The notes under the pieces: model-generated
The model's database searches: none
What the model was told of the DNA's origin: nothing
What the model saw: only the letters and a program-made list of their open reading frames with translations
Part shown: positions 29,303-37,467 of the stretch, in pieces
Position numbering within the stretch: position 1 is the stretch's first letter
How the letters are laid out: every line of letters begins with the position of its first letter
Position numbers and translations under genes: made by a program
DNA from: Holzapfeliella floricola DSM 23037 = JCM 16512
GTDB taxonomy: Bacteria; Bacillota; Bacilli; Lactobacillales; Lactobacillaceae
NCBI RefSeq assembly: GCF_001436605.1
Contig: NZ_AYZL01000020.1
Location: forward strand, 1-64,000
Reading direction: 5' to 3'
DNA length: 64,000 bases

Positions 29303-29711
29303 AGGCTTCGTATTACTTGAAACAATATTATGCTTGTTAATCGTTTGTGCTTTAATTACTTCTATGAGGCTATTTACTGCTCATAGTTCTACATCAAAAA
29401 TTGAACAAAATCAATTAATAATGAAAGTCAAAACAAATTTGCAGTGGGGCATTAGGTCAGCCTTTTTGTCTAAAAGAGCTGTTTTTATCCAGTATAGTAA
29501 AAAGCAACAATTATTAACATTGAAATCTGGAACTGGCCGAAAAAGCTATCTTAAATTTCCTGTGGGCTATGATTTAGAGATGCCGGGAAACGAAGTCATT
29601 ATTAATAAAACTGGTTATGTAGCACCTAAAACAATTATATTGAGAGGCCCAAACGGGTTTAGACATAGATTTAGAATTCAAATGGCATGGGGAGAAATTT
29701 ATGAAAACTAA
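29283..29711 (+). CDS. comGD: Minor pseudopilin ComGD
   Basis: A 142-residue pseudopilin with a short leader and the motif RGFVLLETILCLLIVCAL, with Glu at mature position 5 kept. The GTG start at 29283 lies inside comGC, overlapping by 20 bp. The remaining domain is soluble with no strong motif. The order and overlaps match comG operons. Confidence 0.88.
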   Translation: MLKVRIRGFVLLETILCLLIVCALITSMRLFTAHSSTSKIEQNQLIMKVKTNLQWGIRSAFLSKRAVFIQYSKKQQLLTLKSGTGRKSYLKFPVGYDLEMPGNEVIINKTGYVAPKTIILRGPNGFRHRFRIQMAWGEIYEN

Positions 29712-29967
29712 GCAACCAGGATTTATCCTTTTAGAAAATATGGTCGCGTTTTTATTAATGCTAGCAATAATCATAACTTTTGCTGGGACTGTTCGATGGT
29801 TCAATCAAATTGAGTCTAAACAAGATTTAAAAATAAGTGCCTATTTGGCAGCAGCTATACTGAAAAAGTCCCAACAATCTACATGTCAGATAGATAATGA
29901 TTGGTATACATTACCCGAAGAATACAAAATTTTAAATGTGACGCAGAACTTAAGTTATGAAATTTAA
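29701..29967 (+). CDS. comGE: Minor pseudopilin ComGE
   Basis: An 88-residue small pseudopilin starting MKTKQPGFILLENMVAFLLML, with cleavable Gly, Glu 5 and one hydrophobic helix. It overlaps comGD by 11 bp and comGF by 11 bp. Assignment rests on position and motif, since sequence conservation in this family is low. Confidence 0.82.
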   Translation: MKTKQPGFILLENMVAFLLMLAIIITFAGTVRWFNQIESKQDLKISAYLAAAILKKSQQSTCQIDNDWYTLPEEYKILNVTQNLSYEI

Positions 29968-30397
29968 GGGATTCACTTTGATAGAGGCTGTTATTTCGTT
30001 AGTTATTATTTTATTAACTCTACAATTGACATTTCAGCTAGTCAACTTAAACCAGCGAGTTACTAATTATGGAACTATTGAAAAAATTAATAAATCATAT
30101 TTTTATTTGCGAATCAGTGATTTATTAAATCAATATGAACAAGTAGAGATTGATAGGACCAAAAGTCAAAATAAACAAGTTCATTTCATAGCTAAAAAAG
30201 AAAATCAAATCAGTTACTTATCATTAGTGCTAAAAGAGTCGGTTGTTGTTTTACAAATTAATGATCAAGGATACATACCGGTTTTAACGGAGGTATACAA
30301 TGGTGATTTTTGTTATAATAATGAAAAGGGGTTCAGTTTGAATGTGGAAGATTCCAAAAAAAGAAAATCACAGTTATTATTCACACTTAAAAATTAA
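29957..30397 (+). CDS. comGF: Minor pseudopilin ComGF
   Basis: A 146-residue protein with the leader MKFKGFTLIEAVISLVIILL and the ComGF-type domain, including a late Cys-Tyr-Asn (FCYNNEKGF). It is needed for pseudopilus initiation in relatives. It overlaps comGE and comGG on either side. Confidence 0.87.
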   Translation: MKFKGFTLIEAVISLVIILLTLQLTFQLVNLNQRVTNYGTIEKINKSYFYLRISDLLNQYEQVEIDRTKSQNKQVHFIAKKENQISYLSLVLKESVVVLQINDQGYIPVLTEVYNGDFCYNNEKGFSLNVEDSKKRKSQLLFTLKN

Positions 30398-30539
30398 GGC
30401 AAGTATTTTGGTAAGTGTTATCTTTTTAGTAGGTATCTCGCTAGCAACCCTTTACTTTAAATTTGAAATCTTCCAAATAGAGATATCACAAAAAGAACAA
30501 GTTCTATCAAATCTAAAAGAATTTTTAAATTCACCATAA
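30342..30539 (+). CDS. comGG: ComGG-like competence protein
   Basis: A short 65-residue protein with one membrane segment (about residues 18-40) and a charged tail. It starts inside comGF (56-bp overlap), in the position of comGG. It lacks a classic prepilin motif and is shorter than B. subtilis ComGG (about 120), so the name rests mainly on location. Confidence 0.65.
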   Translation: MWKIPKKENHSYYSHLKIKASILVSVIFLVGISLATLYFKFEIFQIEISQKEQVLSNLKEFLNSP

Positions 30540-30613
30540 TTGCTTGCAAGTACTGTATAAATAAGTAACGATATAATTAAGAGTGTTTTAGCTGTTTTAA
30601 GGAGAATTTTTCA

Positions 30614-31618
30614 TTGAAATTATCAATACAAGAACGTTATGCTTTAATTGATGAAGCGGTTCAGCGTCTAAAAAAAGAACTTAAAACGTCTTACTTGGAT
30701 GCTTTGATAGAAACTATTGAAAACTTAATTGATCAACAAGTTAAAGTAGAAAATGGAGCTCCTAGTTCAGAAGTAGTTGGGCGTTTAACTGAAATTTCTG
30801 ATCAAGTGGACTTTGTTAATCAATCATCTAAAGTAAAAAGTGAACTGATTTATTTATTAATTTTAGCTGGTATCAAAGAAGATAAACTAGATACCAATTT
30901 ACAAATGACACCAAAGTCAATTTCTGTTGTGGTAGCGATGATTGCGCATCAATTATTGCAAGATAAACATTCTGTTAAGGTGCTCGACTTGAGTAATGGA
31001 TTTGGGAGTTTACTACTTAATACTGTAGATCAGCTTAAGCAAACTGATCAAATAAATTTTGAAGTTTACGGAATGGATAATAACGAAGTTTCACTAGCAT
31101 TATCTAGTCTATATGCTGAATCTTTAGGTATTCAAGCTGAATTATTTCATCAAGATTCACTAGATGCCTGGTTGATTAATGATTTAGATATGATTGTTTC
31201 AGAACTGCCAGTAGGGTATTATCCAATTGATTCCCGAGCTGAAAATTATGAATTGAGAGCCAAATCTGGGCATTCATTTTCTCATTATTTGATGCTAGAA
31301 CAAGCCATTTCACACTTGTCTGAAGGTGGATTAGGTATTTTTATTGTTCCTGCAATGATGCTACAAGATGCTAATGCTTCAGAATTGACAAAATGGTTAG
31401 CCAAGAAGGCACATATTCAAGCTTTTCTGACATTACCTGAAGATTCATTTAATGACGAAAAATATCAAAAAGCAATTTTGGTCGTTCAAAATCGTGGTAC
31501 CAAAACTAAACAAGCTAATAATATTTTGTTGGGACAGCTCCCAAGCTTAAATGATAGAAGTGTACTTGAAACTTTTAATTATAATTTAAAAGATTGGTAT
31601 ATTAAAAATTTAAAGTAA
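30614..31618 (+). CDS. ComYH/YtxK-type class I SAM methyltransferase
   Basis: A 334-residue Rossmann methyltransferase related to N6-adenine methylases. Motif I is LDLSNGFGSLLLN at about residues 124-136. The expected catalytic NPPY (motif IV) is replaced by ELPVGYYP, as in the YtxK/ComYH group. The TTG start is 9 bases after GGAG. In streptococci the homologue is comYH, co-transcribed with the comY pilus genes and ackA, and the same order occurs here. Its substrate is not known to me. Confidence 0.85.
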   Translation: MKLSIQERYALIDEAVQRLKKELKTSYLDALIETIENLIDQQVKVENGAPSSEVVGRLTEISDQVDFVNQSSKVKSELIYLLILAGIKEDKLDTNLQMTPKSISVVVAMIAHQLLQDKHSVKVLDLSNGFGSLLLNTVDQLKQTDQINFEVYGMDNNEVSLALSSLYAESLGIQAELFHQDSLDAWLINDLDMIVSELPVGYYPIDSRAENYELRAKSGHSFSHYLMLEQAISHLSEGGLGIFIVPAMMLQDANASELTKWLAKKAHIQAFLTLPEDSFNDEKYQKAILVVQNRGTKTKQANNILLGQLPSLNDRSVLETFNYNLKDWYIKNLK

Positions 31619-31631
31619 AGGATAGACAACT

Positions 31632-32819
31632 ATGACTAAAGTTTTAGCAATTAACGCCGGAAGTTCTTCCGTTAAATGGAAAATGTTTAACGCACAAAAT
31701 GAACAGGTTATAGCAGAAGGTGCTGCAGAAAGAATCGGTATCAAAGGTTCTAATTACCAAATTAAATATGATGGCAAGAAAATAGAAGAAACGATTGAAA
31801 TTAAAAATCAAGAACAAGCAGTATCTATTATTTTGAAAGCGATGATTGAATTAGGTATTGTTGCTTCATACGATGAAATCGAAGGAATTGGACATCGTAT
31901 TGTGGCTGGAGGAGAGCATTTTGCTCAAAGTACTTTAATTACAGCAGACGTCTTAAACAAGATTTATGACCTTTCTGAATTTGCCCCATTACACAATCCT
32001 GTTGAAGCACGTTGTATCGAAGCATTTGAAAAAGTGTTGCCAGATATTCCACAAGTTGCTGTCTTTGACACTTCTTTCCATAAAACTATGCCAAAAGAAA
32101 ATTATTTGTATTCTATTCCAATGGAATACTATGAGAAGTATGGTGCTAGAAAATATGGTGCTCATGGAACTAGTCATCGATATGTTTCACAAAGAGCGGC
32201 TGATATATTAGGCCAAGATATCAAAGATTTACGCTTGATCACGGTGCATATGGGTAATGGTATTTCATTGACCGCTGTTGAAAATGGCCAATCAATCGAT
32301 ACTTCTATGGGGTTCTCACCACTTGCGGGTGTAACTATGAGTACACGTTCAGGTGATATTGATGCTTCATTGATGGCTTATTTGATGGAAAAACTTGAAA
32401 TTGAAAATCCACAAGAAATGATTAGCATTTTGAATGGAAAATCAGGGTTATTAGGACTTTCAGGCTTATCATCAGATATGCGTGATTTAGAAGATAACAT
32501 TGAAAATCCTCAAGTTAAATTAACTGTTGATATTTTTGTTAATCGTATTGTGAAATATATTTCACAATACATTACGGAAATGGGTGGAGTAGATGGTATC
32601 GTCTTTACAGCTGGGATTGGTGAAAATAATCCTTGGTTATTGGACCGTATCTCTAACAAGTTTGCTTACTTAGGTGCAAAAGTTGATCCTGAAAAAGTTG
32701 AAATCACACGTCAAGAAACTATTTTTAGTGCTGAAGATTCAAGAATCAAATTAATGTTAGTCCCAACTAACGAAGAAATCATGATTATTCGCGATTTGGT
32801 TGAAATTGCTAATCTTTAG
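31632..32819 (+). CDS. ackA: Acetate kinase
   Basis: Makes ATP and acetate from acetyl phosphate; works with Pta (13490-14458). The 395-residue protein has NAGSSSVKWKMF at the start, VFDTSFHKTMP, the catalytic-region YGAHGTSHRY and a C-terminal nucleotide site (FTAGIGENNPW). It lies 13 bp after the methyltransferase gene, at the end of the competence-associated group. Confidence 0.97.
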   Translation: MTKVLAINAGSSSVKWKMFNAQNEQVIAEGAAERIGIKGSNYQIKYDGKKIEETIEIKNQEQAVSIILKAMIELGIVASYDEIEGIGHRIVAGGEHFAQSTLITADVLNKIYDLSEFAPLHNPVEARCIEAFEKVLPDIPQVAVFDTSFHKTMPKENYLYSIPMEYYEKYGARKYGAHGTSHRYVSQRAADILGQDIKDLRLITVHMGNGISLTAVENGQSIDTSMGFSPLAGVTMSTRSGDIDASLMAYLMEKLEIENPQEMISILNGKSGLLGLSGLSSDMRDLEDNIENPQVKLTVDIFVNRIVKYISQYITEMGGVDGIVFTAGIGENNPWLLDRISNKFAYLGAKVDPEKVEITRQETIFSAEDSRIKLMLVPTNEEIMIIRDLVEIANL

Positions 32820-32831
32820 CGTAAAATTAAA

Positions 32832-32867
32832 AACATCCTTTATCTTTATGATAAGGGATGCTTTTTT
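32832..32867 (+). terminator. Terminator of ackA
   Basis: CATCCTTTATC pairs with GATAAGGGATG (one G-T) around TTTAT, followed by a T-run. Confidence 0.85.
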
Positions 32868-32887
32868 AGAAAGGTGAGTTATTTTAG

Positions 32888-33310
32888 ATGATTGATATTT
32901 TATATTTTGTGATTTCTGCCTTGCTTTGCTATTTTTTGATTTGGCAGAGATTAAATGTTAAATTTTTAGATAAAAAACAAGGAACAGTCGTGAAATTATT
33001 GGCCATTATTGGATTTTTAATAATGTTAATAACAGCTGCAACGCAGTCAAATGTAATTAATTGGTCCGTATTACTACTGATTGAAGTTTTTTGTGTTGTT
33101 TTGATTTTTTTTAGGTCAGGTTTAGGATCCATTATTTTTAAAAATTACCGTATACGGTCTTATCGTGAATTTACAAAATTTGAGGCGGAAAAAACTGTAG
33201 CTAACGGTACCAAAGTTAAGTTTTATGCCAACAATCAAGTACGAATGGTTATAAAGGTACAGGGTTCTGTTGATGAAGTGACACAATTTTTAAACAAGTA
33301 TTTTATTTAA
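32888..33310 (+). CDS. Small membrane protein of unknown function
   Basis: A 140-residue protein with three hydrophobic segments (about residues 3-20, 33-50 and 57-76). A C-terminal soluble part of about 60 residues ends with VKVQGSVDEVTQFLNKYF. AGGTGAG precedes the ATG. It lies between ackA and ssrA, with only 33 bp to the mature tmRNA. I do not recognise a family. The soluble part looks like a small alpha/beta domain. Confidence 0.65.
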   Translation: MIDILYFVISALLCYFLIWQRLNVKFLDKKQGTVVKLLAIIGFLIMLITAATQSNVINWSVLLLIEVFCVVLIFFRSGLGSIIFKNYRIRSYREFTKFEAEKTVANGTKVKFYANNQVRMVIKVQGSVDEVTQFLNKYFI

Positions 33311-33321
33311 ATGTCATTATG

Positions 33322-33330
33322 TGTTAAAAT
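33322..33330 (+). promoter_or_regulatory. Extended -10 of ssrA
   Basis: TGT-TAAAAT lies about 13 bp before the mature tmRNA end. No good -35 is seen. Confidence 0.5.
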
Positions 33331-33342
33331 TATGGGGATGTC

Positions 33343-33704
33343 GGGGGTGTTCTGGAATTCGACATGCATGGATTTATGTAAATGGCAATCCGTAGGTCAC
33401 GTCTACGTAAAAACGTACAGTTTAAAATAACTGCAAACAACGAAAATTCTTACGCAGTAGCTGCCTAAAAAACAGCTCTCGTGATCTAATTTAAATTGAC
33501 CCGGATTTCTATTAGGTCTCAACTCTAACGGGTTACGTTTAATTACGCCACCTGAATAATTAAAAAGAGATAATCAGGTAACTCTTTTAAGGCTAGCCCT
33601 GTTATATGGCGTTCTTGAAAGAGTATAGTTAAATAGTATAACTATGATTGTAGAAGTTTATGATGAAACGTGTATGGACAGGGGTTCAAATCCCCTCACC
33701 TCCA
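33343..33704 (+). ncRNA. ssrA: tmRNA (SsrA)
   Basis: Transfer-messenger RNA that rescues stalled ribosomes with SmpB. The tRNA-like ends are clear: 5' GGGGGTG pairs with 3' CACCTCC (one G-T), and the T arm is AGGGG/CCCCT with loop TTCAAAT. The tag frame starts with GCA at 33433 and stops at TAA 33466-33468, encoding ANNENSYAVAA; a first Ala comes from the charged tmRNA. CCA is not encoded. The 362-nt length is usual. Confidence 0.95.
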
Positions 33705-33708
33705 TAAA

Positions 33709-33747
33709 AAATAACCGGATAACTTTTTAAGTTATCCGGTTATTTTT
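33709..33747. terminator. Bidirectional terminator of ssrA
   Basis: AATAACCGGATAACT pairs with AGTTATCCGGTTATT across a short T-rich loop, with A and T runs outside. It is also the end of the convergent transporter gene. Confidence 0.9.
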
Positions 33748-33756
33748 TTGTTTATG

Positions 33757-34644
33757 TTATGAAGCTGTCATGAAGCTAATCATAATCCCACCAGCAATAA
33801 CTAGTAGTAACCCAATTAGAGTATAAGTAAGTTCTTTTTTGGTTTTTGCTTCTTTAAGAATGTAAACGCCACCTAATGTTGAAAAGACAACATTCATTTG
33901 TGAAATTGTAAATCCTGTTGCAACACCGTTTAACCCAGCTGAGATGAGGTAGCTTAATGAACCACCTGCAAAAATCACACCAACAAGCATATTCTTGTAA
34001 GTTACTGTTTCTTTTAATGGGCGAACATCTTTATTTTGAGGTAAGAACATACAAATTAAAGCACCTAATACCATACCAATTGTTTGAGGTAAGAAACCAT
34101 CAAATCCTTGGACTGCAGCATATCTTGGGAAAATTGAAAATCCAACATAACCAATTGTTGAAAAGAAGAAAATCCAAAAGATACTTGATGTTTTTATTTT
34201 GGGGGCATTTGAAGCATTTTCAGGAGTTTTTTCACTAATAGTTGTTAAGTAAATGCCGCCGATAATAATAATGATAGCCACAAAACCAGCAATTTTTGCT
34301 GACGTTGAAGCCCATTCACTAAATAAAAGTACACCACCAAATGAAGTTCCAACAATTTGAAGTCCTGTTGAAATTGGCATTGCTTTTGAAACACCAAGTG
34401 CTTTGAAGGATTCATATTGTAAAACTTGTCCAAGTGACCATGATAATCCACTCAAGAAACTAAATAGGAAAATTTCAGATGTAATGTTAGGTCTCAAAGC
34501 AACAAAGAAGACAATAGCAGTTAATAAAGCACCAAAAGTTGTTCCTAAAATTTGGTTAACCGTACGTCCACCAATTTTCGATGTGAAGATTGGCATACAG
34601 CCCCATAGTATAGCTGGTAATATTGCGATAATTAAATTATTCAT
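33757..34644 (-). CDS. GRP-family sugar transporter (RbsU/GlcU-like)
   Basis: A 295-residue membrane protein with about ten hydrophobic segments. The family start is ILPAILWGCMPIFTSKIGG; GLSWSLGQVLQYESFKALGVSKAMPISTG and a repeat-like second half follow. The GRP group includes glucose (GlcU) and ribose (RbsU) uptake proteins driven by ion gradients. The sugar cannot be told apart here. It is monocistronic. Two cre-like sites upstream suggest carbon catabolite repression by CcpA. Confidence 0.85.
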   Translation of the reverse strand: MNNLIIAILPAILWGCMPIFTSKIGGRTVNQILGTTFGALLTAIVFFVALRPNITSEIFLFSFLSGLSWSLGQVLQYESFKALGVSKAMPISTGLQIVGTSFGGVLLFSEWASTSAKIAGFVAIIIIIGGIYLTTISEKTPENASNAPKIKTSSIFWIFFFSTIGYVGFSIFPRYAAVQGFDGFLPQTIGMVLGALICMFLPQNKDVRPLKETVTYKNMLVGVIFAGGSLSYLISAGLNGVATGFTISQMNVVFSTLGGVYILKEAKTKKELTYTLIGLLLVIAGGIMISFMTAS

Positions 34645-34717
34645 TTTATATCCACCTTTCGTGATAATAGTAATCTATATTTAAGTTATTTAACAATTTG
34701 AGGTCTTCTTTTTAAAA

Positions 34718-34731
34718 AGAAAACGTTTACA
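34718..34731 (-). promoter_or_regulatory. cre-like site at the transporter start point
   Basis: AGAAAACGTTTACA closely matches the CcpA operator consensus TGWAANCGNTNWCA, differing at the first base. It overlaps the predicted transcription start, a position that gives repression. Confidence 0.75.
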
Positions 34732-34736
34732 TTCAT

Positions 34737-34765
34737 AATATAACAACTCGAAACAAAAAAAGCAA
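34737..34765 (-). promoter_or_regulatory. Promoter of the GRP transporter
   Basis: On the minus strand TTGCTT (34765-34760) and TATATT (34742-34737) are 17 bp apart. The promoter is framed by two cre-like sites. Confidence 0.65.
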
Positions 34766-34773
34766 CAAAAAAA

Positions 34774-34787
34774 TGAAAACGCTTTCT
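34774..34787. promoter_or_regulatory. Second cre-like site
   Basis: TGAAAACGCTTTCT is near the palindromic cre form TGAAAGCGCTTTCA. It lies upstream of the transporter -35 and 90 bp before the divergent gene at 34879, so it might affect either direction. Confidence 0.75.
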
Positions 34788-34878
34788 TTTTATTTTAAAA
34801 ATCAAAATTTACTTTTTTTATGGAGATAAAATAATTCGTGTTAAACTTAGAAAAAAGGTTAGGAGAGCTATAGCTATA

Positions 34879-35280
34879 ATGATATACATATATATGGGTT
34901 GTTTATTGGTAATGATGAGTTTAGTAAGTTTTATTATGAGGCATCACAAGCCGAACTTTCTTTTTGGCTATCAATCTTACTTTTTAAAGAAAAGTGATGA
35001 ACTTGAAAAAAAGACACAGATTGTTTATCGAACGCTATGTTTAATAATCGGCATTGTGCAAATTGGTTTAGGATTATTAATTAGGTTTTTAAGCTGGGAT
35101 CGATTTTTTTTAATTTGGTTGCTAACTTTTTATTTCTCAATAATCTTAGTATATGCTTTGACTGAAACTTATTTAAGAAAAAATTTAGTTAAGAATGGTA
35201 TTATCTCAAAACAAGATATAAGCAAATATGAAAAGACTCATGCTACTAAAAATAGAGTCAAAGGATTTAAAGACTTATAG
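34879..35280 (+). CDS. SdpI-like small membrane protein
   Basis: A 133-residue protein. A first hydrophobic segment (about residues 2-18) is followed by NFLFGYQSYFLKKSDELEKKTQ, which resembles the SdpI signature (FGYR...S...S...W). Two more segments (about 50-67 and 74-97) and a charged tail follow. SdpI gives immunity to the SdpC toxin in B. subtilis, and related proteins are scattered in Firmicutes. The ribosome site AGGAG is rather far (13 nt) from the ATG. It begins a four-gene unit with a two-component system and a VanZ-like protein. Family placement is tentative. Confidence 0.55.
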   Translation: MIYIYMGCLLVMMSLVSFIMRHHKPNFLFGYQSYFLKKSDELEKKTQIVYRTLCLIIGIVQIGLGLLIRFLSWDRFFLIWLLTFYFSIILVYALTETYLRKNLVKNGIISKQDISKYEKTHATKNRVKGFKDL

Positions 35281-35291
35281 GAGGATTTTTG

Positions 35292-35999
35292 ATGAGATTA
35301 TTAATGGTAGAAGATAATGTTTCTGTTGCACAAATGATGGAAATGTTTTTTGAAAAAGAACAATGGGTAATGGATTTAGCAGTCGATGGAAATGAAGCGG
35401 TGGATAAATTCAAGAAAAACCAGGAATATTATGATATTGTCACGCTTGATTTGAATTTACCGGGTAAAGACGGTATGGAAGTTGCTCGAGAGATTAGAAC
35501 GATTTCTGATGTACCCATTATTATGTTGACTGCTCGAGATTCAGAATCTGATCAAGTACTGGGCTTAGAGCTTGGGGCAGATGATTATGTAACAAAACCG
35601 TTCAGTCCATTAACTTTGATAGCTAGAATTAAAGCACTGCATCGTAGAACCCTAATGAATCAAACAGCTAAACCAGCAGATACCGAGGATTTAGTTGAAA
35701 CACCTCATCTTAAAATTAATGAAAAAACACGAGAAGTTTACGTGGATGATCAAAAAGTTAAAGGGCTTACACCTAAAGAATTTGATTTGTTGGTAACAAT
35801 GGCCAAAAATCCCAAACAAGTTTTTTCAAGAGAAAAGTTGTTAGAGGTAATTTGGGGCTATGAGTACTTTGGCGAAGAACGAACTGTTGATGCACATATC
35901 AAAAAACTGCGACAAAAAATCGAAAAAATCGCGCCTCAGCTTATTCAAACTGTCTGGGGCGTAGGCTATAAATTTGATGATTCGGATGTGGATAAATAA
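35292..35999 (+). CDS. OmpR-family response regulator
   Basis: A 235-residue two-component regulator. The receiver domain has acidic VEDN (residues 6-9), phosphoacceptor Asp 53 in TLDLNLPG, a Thr in MLTARD and Lys in YVTKPF. A C-terminal winged helix contains LTPKEFDLL and ERTVDAHIKKLRQKI. The ATG at 35292 is 7 bases after AGGAGG. Its stop overlaps the kinase start (TAATG). It lies 11 bp after the SdpI-like gene, which suggests co-regulation; the stimulus is unknown. Confidence 0.93.
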   Translation: MRLLMVEDNVSVAQMMEMFFEKEQWVMDLAVDGNEAVDKFKKNQEYYDIVTLDLNLPGKDGMEVAREIRTISDVPIIMLTARDSESDQVLGLELGADDYVTKPFSPLTLIARIKALHRRTLMNQTAKPADTEDLVETPHLKINEKTREVYVDDQKVKGLTPKEFDLLVTMAKNPKQVFSREKLLEVIWGYEYFGEERTVDAHIKKLRQKIEKIAPQLIQTVWGVGYKFDDSDVDK

Positions 36000-37462
36000 T
36001 GAAATTGTTTTATCAGCAAGTACTGTCTTTTTTTCTGGTTATTGTAATTACGCTCTCAATAATTGGATTTTCAATGATGAATTTTATAACAAGACAAGCT
36101 TATGACAATACTTTTTCTCAATTGGAGGGTTATGCTGATTCTATGGGGCATATTGCTTTGAAAAAAGACCCTTTAACCGGACGGTATCAACAAATAAAGC
36201 CTTCTTTCTTGGACGAATTTCAGCAAGTTATGCAGGTCCAAAATGTGACAATCAGGGTATTTAATGAAGATAATGAGCAGATTTATCCGGAATCATCTTT
36301 AACACCTTACTCTTTAAGAGAAGATGTCTGGCAAGAATTAAAGTCAGGCAAAAGTTTTAGAATTCAAAATGATTATCTTAATAATCAACCTAAACTTTCG
36401 ACCAAAGAACCCTATTCATCGATTATGGTCCCTTGGTTTGATGGTTCACAGCTTAAGGCGGTCGTTTGGTTAGGTGCTAAGGTTTCATCTACTGAAACTA
36501 CCATTAAGCAAGCTCAACAAAATTCTATTGTGGCACTTTTAGCTAGTGTCTCGGCTGGAATGATAATTAGTTTAGTCATTGTTTGGTTCAATTTATCGAG
36601 AATTAAAAAGCTATCTAAGGCAACTAAAAAAGTTGGTGAAGGAGACTTTTCTGTAAGGATTGATCACAAAGATAATGATGAAATTGATGATTTGGCTTCT
36701 GATTTCAATAAAATGGTTGAGTCATTAAAATTATCAGATGAGGAAATTAAACGACAAGAGACTAGACGAAATCAATTTATGGCTGATGTTGCTCATGAAA
36801 TGAGAACTCCTTTGACAACAATTAATGGTATTTTAGAGGGACTACGATATGATGCAATACCAGTCGATTCAAAAGATAAAAGTATTCAATTGATGCAAAG
36901 TGAAACAAATCGACTGATTAGACTAGTCAATGAAAATTTAGACTATGAAAAAATCAGAAATAACCAAATTAAATTATTTAAAACTAAGTTTGATGGTACT
37001 CTTGTGCTAGAAAATATAGTAGAACAACTGTCAGGAAATGCTAAAAAGAAAAACAATACTTTGAAATTATTGTCGACAGAACCTGTATTTATTTATGCTG
37101 ATCATGATCGGTTTACACAAATTATTTTCAATATTACTCAAAATGCTATTCAATTTACTGAAAATGGTAATGTTGAGTTAACAATCTATCGTGTGGATAA
37201 GGCAACCCGTGTTAAGATAAAAGATACAGGAATCGGAATGAGCAATGAACAGAAACGTTTCATCTTTGAACGTTTTTACAAAGCAGATCCCTCGCGCAAT
37301 AATGTTGGTACTGGAGAATCGGGCCTAGGCTTAGCAATTGTATATTCTTTAGTTAACCAACATCATGGTCAAATTGAAGTTGATAGTCAAGCCAATAAAG
37401 GGACAACGTTTACATTAACTTTCTTTGACTTGAAATCAAAAAAAGAAGTAGATAGTGAGTAA
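35999..37462 (+). CDS. Sensor histidine kinase
   Basis: A 487-residue membrane kinase. One segment is at about residues 8-30 and the second at 176-197, enclosing an extracellular sensor of about 145 residues (PAS-like fold possible). HAMP spans about 198-250, and the phospho-His is in DVAHEMRTPL (His near 266). The ATPase has N box NITQNAIQF, G1 DTGIGMS and G2 GTGESGLGLAIV. It is translationally coupled to the regulator. All catalytic motifs are intact. Confidence 0.93.
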   Translation: MKLFYQQVLSFFLVIVITLSIIGFSMMNFITRQAYDNTFSQLEGYADSMGHIALKKDPLTGRYQQIKPSFLDEFQQVMQVQNVTIRVFNEDNEQIYPESSLTPYSLREDVWQELKSGKSFRIQNDYLNNQPKLSTKEPYSSIMVPWFDGSQLKAVVWLGAKVSSTETTIKQAQQNSIVALLASVSAGMIISLVIVWFNLSRIKKLSKATKKVGEGDFSVRIDHKDNDEIDDLASDFNKMVESLKLSDEEIKRQETRRNQFMADVAHEMRTPLTTINGILEGLRYDAIPVDSKDKSIQLMQSETNRLIRLVNENLDYEKIRNNQIKLFKTKFDGTLVLENIVEQLSGNAKKKNNTLKLLSTEPVFIYADHDRFTQIIFNITQNAIQFTENGNVELTIYRVDKATRVKIKDTGIGMSNEQKRFIFERFYKADPSRNNVGTGESGLGLAIVYSLVNQHHGQIEVDSQANKGTTFTLTFFDLKSKKEVDSE

Positions 37463-37467
37463 TTAAA

